A DNA stretch of 19,915 nucleotides from Flavobacteriaceae bacterium. GTDB lineage: Bacteria > Bacteroidota > Bacteroidia > Flavobacteriales > Flavobacteriaceae. Shown piece after piece: positions 14,106-19,915 of the stretch. The position numbers and the translations under genes were made by a program. The stretch lies in the NCBI GenBank assembly GCA_029253805.1, contig JAQWYU010000077.1:1-19915 (forward strand), read 5' to 3'. The stretch's first letter is position 1, and the number at the start of each line of letters is the position of its first letter. Below the pieces are notes generated by a model. That model had not been told where the DNA came from. It did not search any database and was given only the letters and a program-made list of their open reading frames with translations.

Positions 14106-16397
14106 TTAAAGCACTTCGACTTTTTTCTTAAGTTGCTTAAAAATAAAATAAGTCATTATACCTATTAATATAAAAACTGCAGTTGTGTCAAGCTTTAATG
14201 TTCCAGCCCACTCACCAAACCAATTTGTGTAATCTCCATAAAATTGATTTTTTAATTCTTCGATAGCATTTGAAGCTCTATCCTCAATTTCTAAAGCTGC
14301 ATTCGCTTTAGAAACGACCACTTCTTCTTGAATGTTATTAAAGCCTTCTGTTCCCCAACGTGTGAATGTTAAGTAGCTAATAATTTCTACTGGAAGAGTA
14401 CTTATTTTTGCGACTAATCCAGCCAGCATTATCTGTGGGATAAGCACGATTGGAACAATGGTCATTACTTTTTCGGCTGTGGCGAGACTAGCAGATAATA
14501 AAAGTCCCAAAAATGTAGCTGCGATTGAAAGAAAAGACATCCAAATAAACGATAAAAAAGGGGTATTATACGCTAAAATTTTATCTCCTAAACTGTAATT
14601 TATATATAAAATTCCAATAAAAATTGCTGATTGTATAATAGAGAAAAAAGCTAAAACAGATATTTTAGACAATACATATGGAGAGATATCCATATTAAAC
14701 ATGCGCTCTCTTTTAAAAATAGAAAGTTCACTTACAATTTCTCTTGCAGCATTATTTGTTCCAAACCAAATAGCAGACAATGCAGTAATAAATGGTACAG
14801 CTGGAGTAATGTTTTCAAAAATGAGACAAATAAGTATTGCAATAATAGGAGCTTGCAGAAGCATTATAATAGAATTAACCTTGTCGTTAGTCTTAATTTT
14901 AAAATAGCGCTTACTGAGCCATTTGTATTGTTCAAAAAAGGGTTTATTTAATGATTTAGATTGCGAGTTTTCAGTTTCTGGTATTTCACTAACAGGTCTT
15001 GGGTTTTTATATTTTTCTATCCAAGAAGTATCTGATAATAATGAGAATACAGAGACTGCAGTATTCACCCCAAAATAATTTTTATATTTTTTTGTATCTC
15101 CAAAATATGCAGGAAATCCTCCTTTAGCTAAAAAGATGACCTCATCCATGTATTCAAGATCAGAAGGTTTATGAGTGACCATTACAATGGTAGTCCCTTT
15201 TTGTGAAAGTTTTTTTAAAATATTTAAAATACCTTCTACAGTTTGCGGGTCTAGCGGAGAAGTTGGTTCATCAAGAAATAGAATCAAAGGATCTGATAGT
15301 AGTTCTAATGCGATACATACGCGTTTGCGTTGCCCTCCGCTTATAGCAGATGTTAGTTGATTTTTTGTGTCTTTTATATCAAGTTCTTCTAATATCTCAT
15401 CAATTTTTTTTTCTATTTCAAAATCAGTTATATTGTTTAATCTTAATTTTGCAGTAAAGTACAGTGAGTCTCTGACAGTGAGCTGTGGATGTACTATGTC
15501 ATCTTGAGGTACATAACCTATTTTGGTTTTTATAAATTCATAATTTGAAGTTAATTCTTGTCCAAATAAGTATACCTCCCCTTCAGTAGCTGGAGACACC
15601 CCATTTAACACCTTCATTAGTGTACTTTTTCCACCACCTGATGGTCCCATAATCGCCAGTAATGATTTAGAGGGAACTGATATATCCATTTTTGTTAATG
15701 CAATCTTCTCATCTTGGTTTCGTTTTTGATAAACTTTAGTTATTCCTTTGGCACAAATTGCGAGTTCTTCAGATAAATCTTTTGTAACTCCACCCAAAGA
15801 TAATTGCAGTTTCCCAATAAATATTTTATCAGAATCTACTATAGATTGTGAACTCTTAATCTTACGGCCGTTTACAAAGGTACCATTTGTTGAATTTAAA
15901 TCTTTTATAGAATAGGTTCTATTAGACAGCTTTTGGATTTCTGCATGCTGTCTGCTTACTGATCTACTATTTAAAACAATATCACAGTCATCAGCTCTTC
16001 CAATCACAACTTTAGACTTATTTTTTAGTTTGTCTAAAATGTTGACTTTATCTTCCTCAACTGGCTTACTAGTCAATGCTTCAACGACAATTAATACACC
16101 ATTTTCAGCTGCCAATTGAATGGTATCTTTAGATTTTACTAGATAGGTTTTTGAAGGTGAGATTTTTGTTCCATTTAAGAAAGTACCATTTGTGCTTCTA
16201 AGGTCTTGTAAATGAAGTTGGTTTTTAGTATCGTAAACTAGTTGGGCATGATTACTAGAAATTAATTTGTTATTTAATTTTATGGAGGCCTTATCGCTTG
16301 TACCAATAATTACGGCATACTTTTGGTCGTTAGAAAACGCTATTTTTTTAAATAACGAATTATTTTGATATAGACATAGTTTTAAACCCGTACGCAT
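14106..16397 (-). CDS. Double-FHA ABCG-like transporter (ATPase and permease in one chain)
   Basis: A 763-residue protein. FHA1 (about 28-80) has SxxH (Ser47, His50) and NGT (70-72), but the usual Gly-Arg is Gly-Thr (32-33), so phosphothreonine binding may be impaired. FHA2 (about 130-180) is canonical: GR 133-134, SRQH 148-151, NGT 171-173. The ATPase follows with Walker A GPSGGGKST (251-259), signature ISGGQRKR (352-359), Walker B LILFLDEP (371-378) and switch His409. Next is an ABC2-type permease with about six helices between 507 and 757. The layout, ATPase before permease, is that of ABCG half transporters, which act as dimers. Mycobacterial Rv1747 has the same FHA-FHA-ABC plan and is controlled by the adjacent kinase PknF. 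Kinase genes lie on both sides here, so phospho-control of export is likely. Its ATG overlaps the stop of the WHy lipoprotein gene by one base (TAATG). Substrate unknown. Confidence 0.92.
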   Translation of the reverse strand: MRTGLKLCLYQNNSLFKKIAFSNDQKYAVIIGTSDKASIKLNNKLISSNHAQLVYDTKNQLHLQDLRSTNGTFLNGTKISPSKTYLVKSKDTIQLAAENGVLIVVEALTSKPVEEDKVNILDKLKNKSKVVIGRADDCDIVLNSRSVSRQHAEIQKLSNRTYSIKDLNSTNGTFVNGRKIKSSQSIVDSDKIFIGKLQLSLGGVTKDLSEELAICAKGITKVYQKRNQDEKIALTKMDISVPSKSLLAIMGPSGGGKSTLMKVLNGVSPATEGEVYLFGQELTSNYEFIKTKIGYVPQDDIVHPQLTVRDSLYFTAKLRLNNITDFEIEKKIDEILEELDIKDTKNQLTSAISGGQRKRVCIALELLSDPLILFLDEPTSPLDPQTVEGILNILKKLSQKGTTIVMVTHKPSDLEYMDEVIFLAKGGFPAYFGDTKKYKNYFGVNTAVSVFSLLSDTSWIEKYKNPRPVSEIPETENSQSKSLNKPFFEQYKWLSKRYFKIKTNDKVNSIIMLLQAPIIAILICLIFENITPAVPFITALSAIWFGTNNAAREIVSELSIFKRERMFNMDISPYVLSKISVLAFFSIIQSAIFIGILYINYSLGDKILAYNTPFLSFIWMSFLSIAATFLGLLLSASLATAEKVMTIVPIVLIPQIMLAGLVAKISTLPVEIISYLTFTRWGTEGFNNIQEEVVVSKANAALEIEDRASNAIEELKNQFYGDYTNWFGEWAGTLKLDTTAVFILIGIMTYFIFKQLKKKVEVL

Positions 16398-17287
16398 TAT
16401 TTTATATTAATTTCTTGGCTAATAGGATTATAATCTATTTGTTTTAAAATAGTTAGTGGTACTTGAATCTGATTAAAAACAATTATCACATTCGCTCTAA
16501 CAAATAAAGAATATGTTTTTTTAAACAGGTTTTTTAAAATTGATCGTCCTAGTTTAGCTGTGTTTAATGTGATATTAGATTCAATATCAATTTCACTTTT
16601 TCGGTCTACTTGTATTGGGGTCGCCAAACTTGATTTTCCAATTAAGTTAGTATGTATTTTAGAATCAAAAATTTCAATATCTAATTTTTTAATACTATAA
16701 TCAACGTCTAAATTATTTTTAAACGTTAACGCTGATATAATGTCAACAGTTGAAGGATTAATGTTTTTTATTTTTATGGACTTAAAATTAACATCAGATT
16801 CTTTAAAATTATTTTTTAAAATAGGGTCTATTAAATCGGCTAATATTAATTGATGTTCAATATCAAACTTGTAATTGATTGGAAGTATTGGAACTTTAGC
16901 AGACCCTTTTACTCTTAAGTTTAGTGTGTCATTCAAATCAATTGGTTGATCAAATAGTTGAGGCTCAAGTGTAAGCTTTGTTTTGAGGGTAGTTGTATCT
17001 CTTTTTTCAATATAAAATTCGTTCAATAATAGAATTTTCCCAATAAATAAACTATCTATAAATATTTCTAGTTTCACATCCTTTGAACTTAACGCAAACC
17101 TATTTGGGTTGTAAAGTTTTAGATTTGTAGTAATTGAATAAGAATCGCCACTTGATTCCATGACTACATTATCTAAAGATACTAACTTAGGATCCTTGAC
17201 TGAAGTACAGGCTGTAATAGCAAATATTACAGAGCTAAATAAAAAATATTTTAGCAATTTCTTTATATCAATTACAGTTTTTGTCAT
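16397..17287 (-). CDS. Lipoprotein with two WHy/LEA-2-like repeats
   Basis: A 296-residue protein with a lipoprotein signal whose lipobox ends AITAC (Cys27). The 12-residue N-region before the hydrophobic core is rather long. Two similar beta-rich repeats follow: about 30-150 (YSITTNLKLYNPNRFALSSKDVKLEIFID, with FYIEKRDTTTLKTKLTLEP) and about 160-280 (SIKIKNINPSTVDIISALTFKNNLDVDYSIKKLDIEIFD, with IQVDRKSEIDIESNITLN). Asn-Pro or Asn-x-x-(D/S)-x-x-(V/I) followed by a paired strand is the WHy (water stress and hypersensitive response) or LEA14 pattern. Bacterial WHy proteins are exported and linked to stress tolerance; their role is poorly known. The ATG lies inside the upstream FHA-M48 gene (20-nt overlap) and the stop overlaps the transporter start, so it is translated as part of this module. 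It could act as a periplasmic partner of the transporter or protease (inference). Confidence 0.75.
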   Translation of the reverse strand: MTKTVIDIKKLLKYFLFSSVIFAITACTSVKDPKLVSLDNVVMESSGDSYSITTNLKLYNPNRFALSSKDVKLEIFIDSLFIGKILLLNEFYIEKRDTTTLKTKLTLEPQLFDQPIDLNDTLNLRVKGSAKVPILPINYKFDIEHQLILADLIDPILKNNFKESDVNFKSIKIKNINPSTVDIISALTFKNNLDVDYSIKKLDIEIFDSKIHTNLIGKSSLATPIQVDRKSEIDIESNITLNTAKLGRSILKNLFKKTYSLFVRANVIIVFNQIQVPLTILKQIDYNPISQEINIK

Positions 17288-18554
17288 AATTTGAAGCTAA
17301 GTGGTTTCTAATACATTTTGATCTGCTTTTGGAGTAGGGGTGAGATCGAAAAAAGTTATCAACGATATCAAATTCATTTTCATTTTGACTCATTCGTTTC
17401 CATAAAGTTATAGCATCACAGTTTCTAAAACTTGAAGGGTAAACCAAGTCCATCCCAAATAAATCTGCTTCACTTTCTTGTTTTTGATTAAAACTTTGTG
17501 TAATTGCGTTTTCAATTCCCAAAACAATTTCACCAAAAATCCCCCATTCACTAGCTGCTTTTTGTTTTTTCATACCTAAGGTTAAGTGACCTAATTCATT
17601 GTGAGCTATTTCATGTGAAATAATTGCTGCTATTTCAGAGTTTGAATTGCAGAAATTATACATTCCTTTAAAGAAAAAAATATGACCTCCAGCAGTCATA
17701 GCATTTATCATTGGATCGTCAACAAAATGTATTTTGTAATTAAAACCTCTTGGCTTGGCCAAACGACTTACTAGGTTTTTTGATATGGATTTTAAATTTT
17801 GAAATTCTGCACCACTTTCAATAAACTGATATTTCTTTTTGTAAGCCTTTAATATCTGACCACCCGCATCTTGTTCATCATCAACAGAAATATCAATATT
17901 ATCAAAAAACGAACTCTGAACCTCTCTTGTTATTTCTCCAAAGTTGTAAATCGCATCATTACTTCCAATATCTCCATTAGTAGAAAGGCATGAGAAGTCA
18001 TAAGTAACAGAAGTGCGTTGTTTTTTTTGTTGTTTTCGCTTATTTAGTTTTTTTGTATCATTTTTTTCAGCATTAGTGACAGTGGAGTTATCAATAATTG
18101 CCCGTGATGACAACGATGTGGTGTTTAAAAATAAAAAACTTAACAAAAGAATCATTAGAAATATACCAATGTAAACAGGGATCCTAAAGTTTACAACTAA
18201 GTTTGATAACTTTTTTTTCAAGCTTATTTTTTCAGAATATAATTTACTTTTTACTTGTAATAATTCGCTATCGTCTTTTAAAGTTTCATAAACTTTTTCA
18301 AGATTGTCATTCGACTTCAAAAATTGAGGCCACTCGACTAGCGAATTTCCAACTCTCAAAACATCCAAAGTTTCTAGTTTTACAGATTCTTCGATTTGAA
18401 TTCCGTTTACATAGGTGCCGTTATTAGACCCTAAATCTGTGATAAACACATTGTTGTTGTCATCAATAAATACAACTAAATGCTCTCTTGAAACTGTTTT
18501 GTCATTTATGACAATATCATTTGTCGGTGCTCTACCTATTTTAATTTGTTGCAT
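17268..18554 (-). CDS. FHA-TM-M48 metalloprotease fusion
   Basis: A 428-residue protein. The FHA domain starts almost at residue 1 (IGRAPTNDIVI, GR at 7-8; SREH 22-25; NNGTYVNG 44-51) and has every phosphothreonine-binding residue. A charged linker leads to one membrane helix at about 126-144. An M48 peptidase domain follows (about 240-428): NAMTAGGHIFFFKGM (285-299), zinc motif HEIAH (314-318), and the third ligand Glu360 in QESEAD. Cysteines occur at 189, 302, 379, 414 and 427. With the FHA domain in the cytoplasm, the protease would be periplasmic, like BepA/LoiP-type M48 enzymes that degrade misfolded envelope proteins. Basic clusters lie on both sides of the helix, so topology is not certain. 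The ATG overlaps the kinase gene by 14 nt and the TGA stop lies 20 nt inside the WHy gene. Control of proteolysis by the kinase is inferred. Confidence 0.9.
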   Translation of the reverse strand: MQQIKIGRAPTNDIVINDKTVSREHLVVFIDDNNNVFITDLGSNNGTYVNGIQIEESVKLETLDVLRVGNSLVEWPQFLKSNDNLEKVYETLKDDSELLQVKSKLYSEKISLKKKLSNLVVNFRIPVYIGIFLMILLLSFLFLNTTSLSSRAIIDNSTVTNAEKNDTKKLNKRKQQKKQRTSVTYDFSCLSTNGDIGSNDAIYNFGEITREVQSSFFDNIDISVDDEQDAGGQILKAYKKKYQFIESGAEFQNLKSISKNLVSRLAKPRGFNYKIHFVDDPMINAMTAGGHIFFFKGMYNFCNSNSEIAAIISHEIAHNELGHLTLGMKKQKAASEWGIFGEIVLGIENAITQSFNQKQESEADLFGMDLVYPSSFRNCDAITLWKRMSQNENEFDIVDNFFRSHPYSKSRSKCIRNHLASNYDKNCN

Positions 18555-19386
18555 GGTTTATTTCTTCTATGCTATTAATAAATGCTTCACAATTTTTAAA
18601 TCTATTATCAGAGTTTTTAGACGTAGCAGTATCAATAATTTTTTGCAATCGGTTGTCAACATGAGGATAGATATTGATCAATCGTTCTAAAGGTTCATTT
18701 TGAATTTTTCGAATAATTTCGTCTTTACTATCTTTTGATGAATAGGGTGTTGTTCCCGTCAGCATTTGATGTAATAATACACCAAGAGCGTATATATCTG
18801 TTCGATGGTCTAAAGTTGATTCTAACTGAAGTTGTTCAGGTGCCATATACATTAGACTTCCTACGATCTGATCCATACGGTCCTCTTTACTTCCTTGAGA
18901 AATTCCGTAGTCAATAACCTTAATTTTACCGGAATTACTTATTAGTATATTACTTGGTTTGATATCCAAATGTAATACGCCGTTGTAGCCAGGAATTGGA
19001 ATTTGTTTTTTGTGTGCATATCCAATAGCCGAAGCAATTTCTTTTATGATTGCCACGGCCACTTCAGAGGGAATTGGACCTGTAACCGTTCTAATGTATT
19101 CTTCTAATGTCATACCTTCCACATAATCCATAACCAAATGAGCTCCATCCTTTAAAATTAAATCCTTTAATTTTACAATGTTTGGGTGGGATAGCATTAA
19201 ATAAATATTCGCTTCGATTTTAAAACGCTTCAGCATGGCTGGGTTGTTTTCAAAATGACTCTTAAACAATGATTTTACAGCAACTTGAAATCCAGTATGG
19301 GTATCCACAGCTAGATTGACAACACCTGTGCCACCATTTCCAATTTCTCTAACATGTATGTATTTTGTTCCTAAGTCTGGAAACAT
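18541..19386 (-). CDS. Soluble Ser/Thr protein kinase with HLD and DYG variants
   Basis: A 281-residue protein that is essentially only a kinase domain: glycine loop GNGGTG (16-21), Lys38, catalytic loop HLDIKPSN (139-146), metal motif DYG (159-161) and MAPE (181-184). The usual HRD arginine is leucine, making it a non-RD kinase, and DFG has become DYG. The catalytic and metal aspartates (141, 159) are kept, so activity is plausible. An insertion of about ten residues (IPIPGYNG region, 129-137) precedes the catalytic loop. No membrane helix or sensor domain is present, so it should be cytosolic and recruited by partners. It starts 5 nt after the coiled-coil gene and overlaps the FHA-M48 gene by 14 nt. 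It is the best candidate to phosphorylate ligands of the operon's FHA domains. Confidence 0.9.
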   Translation of the reverse strand: MFPDLGTKYIHVREIGNGGTGVVNLAVDTHTGFQVAVKSLFKSHFENNPAMLKRFKIEANIYLMLSHPNIVKLKDLILKDGAHLVMDYVEGMTLEEYIRTVTGPIPSEVAVAIIKEIASAIGYAHKKQIPIPGYNGVLHLDIKPSNILISNSGKIKVIDYGISQGSKEDRMDQIVGSLMYMAPEQLQLESTLDHRTDIYALGVLLHQMLTGTTPYSSKDSKDEIIRKIQNEPLERLINIYPHVDNRLQKIIDTATSKNSDNRFKNCEAFINSIEEINHATN

Positions 19387-19391
19387 AAACT

Positions 19392-19915
19392 TTATTTTTT
19401 ATTAAACATACCAATTCTTGTTGCCCTCTTCTTTTTATCCTTCTTTTTATTCTTTATATCCTCCTTTTTCTTCTTTTTATCCTCCTCTTTTTCTTTTGTC
19501 TTCTTCTTTTTAATAGTATCAACGGATTTATTTTTTGACCCATTAGGGATAATTATTTTACGTTGGGTCTTATTATTTTTTGAGTTATCAACATCGGTTT
19601 TTTTAACTTTAAGTTCCGCCTCTTCATTTTCTAATTTTTCTCTTTCTAGTTGTTCTTTTTCTCTTCTTAATCGTTCATTTTCTAATTTTTCTCTTCTTAA
19701 TCGTTCATTTTCTAATTTTTCTCTTCTTAATCGTTCTTTTTCTTTTCTAACTGTAGAATACATGTTCTTAGGTTCATTTTTTTTAATCTTTTTTTTCTCA
19801 TTTATTTTAGGTAATTCAACTACACCGTCATTGACAGTCACCATTAAGTAATCTCCAATGTTAATTATTTGGATTTTGTTTCTGTAATCAAAAATTGAAA
19901 TCGGTTTGTTACTTC
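19392..19915 (-). CDS. Lys/Glu-rich coiled-coil protein, C-terminal part (5' end beyond right edge)
   Basis: The frame is open to the right edge. The first ATG in the window is at 19842-19844 (150 residues), but codons above it continue without a stop and read SNKPISIFDYRNKIQIINIG and then DYL before that ATG. The gene therefore very probably starts outside the window and this Met is internal. The visible part begins with a short strand-like segment (IQIINIG, LMVTVNDGVVELPKI), possibly the end of a folded domain. It then forms a long charged coiled coil with RLRREKLENE repeats (about 40-75 of the 150) and ends in an extremely lysine-rich tail followed by RATRIGMFNKK. No signal or membrane helix is visible. 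It is the most upstream visible gene of the operon, 5 nt before the soluble kinase gene. It may be a scaffold or nucleic-acid or membrane-surface binding protein; function unknown. Confidence 0.75.
   Translation of the reverse strand, partial: SNKPISIFDYRNKIQIINIGDYLMVTVNDGVVELPKINEKKKIKKNEPKNMYSTVRKEKERLRREKLENERLRREKLENERLRREKEQLEREKLENEEAELKVKKTDVDNSKNNKTQRKIIIPNGSKNKSVDTIKKKKTKEKEEDKKKKKEDIKNKKKDKKKRATRIGMFNKK
19661..19736 (-). repeat. 30-bp in-frame tandem repeat encoding RLRREKLENE
   Basis: Units 19661-19690 and 19691-19720 are identical at the DNA level, and a third, partial unit begins at 19721 and keeps the first 16 bases. Each unit adds ten residues to the coiled coil. Perfect DNA identity points to recent slippage or unequal recombination, so copy number may vary between strains. 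Confidence 0.85.

Noticed and set aside
19392..19520. Poly-lysine C-terminus of the coiled-coil gene as a frameshift artefact
   Set aside because: The frame stays open to a normal stop 5 nt before the next gene's start, and the repeated K/E codon use continues from the coiled coil, so a natural low-complexity tail is more likely.
19661..19736. Tandem 30-bp repeat as a CRISPR array
   Set aside because: Units are directly adjacent without spacers and in frame with a coiled-coil coding sequence.

Overview
The window is AT-rich DNA from a member of the Bacteroidota, most likely a marine or aquatic flavobacterium. Evidence for this is a C-terminal type IX secretion/gliding sorting domain (CHU_C type), Bacteroidota-style lipoproteins, a TTTG-N21-TAnnTTTG promoter, and the near absence of purine-rich ribosome binding sites. 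Nearly all genes lie on the minus strand. No rRNA, tRNA, CRISPR array or intact insertion sequence was seen.

Left part (1-11700): a patchwork of unrelated short blocks. From left to right these are the N-terminal half of an RND/MMPL-type exporter (cut by the left edge); a scramblase/LURP-one-like protein; a carbohydrate esterase (SASA/CE6) lipoprotein paired with a ZU5-like lipoprotein; a membrane-anchored MepA-like LAS metallopeptidase; the only plus-strand gene, an IgGFc-binding/CHU_C secreted adhesin; an unknown exported protein; a membrane Ser/Thr kinase; and an overlapping pair encoding a small HExxH protein and a phosphodiester-glycosidase-like protein. The block boundaries carry a degenerate dispersed repeat of about 40 nt, always in plus orientation. 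One gene (7943-9154) is bracketed by two attC-like imperfect palindromes. The region therefore looks like accessory DNA assembled from modules.

Right part (11862-19915): a compact minus-strand operon, read from right to left. It encodes a Lys/Glu-rich coiled-coil protein (its 5' end lies beyond the window), a soluble Ser/Thr kinase, an FHA-TM-M48 metalloprotease fusion, a lipoprotein with two WHy/LEA-2-like repeats, a protein with two FHA domains fused to a full ABCG-like half transporter, and a kinase with a PEGA-like domain, a membrane segment and a Calx-beta ectodomain. Genes overlap by 1-20 nt or are 5-12 nt apart, so they are probably co-transcribed and translationally coupled.

The most interesting reading is a eukaryote-like phospho-signalling module at the cell envelope. 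The kinases would phosphorylate threonines, and the FHA domains on a protease and on an ABC transporter would read those marks and gate proteolysis and export. The neighbouring kinase at 9204-10538 carries three DKT(M/I)VE motifs in its juxtamembrane linker that could serve as FHA docking sites. This architecture recalls the mycobacterial PknF/Rv1747 pair but adds a protease, a WHy lipoprotein and a second kinase. The functional assembly is inference; the domains and gene overlaps are visible in the sequence.
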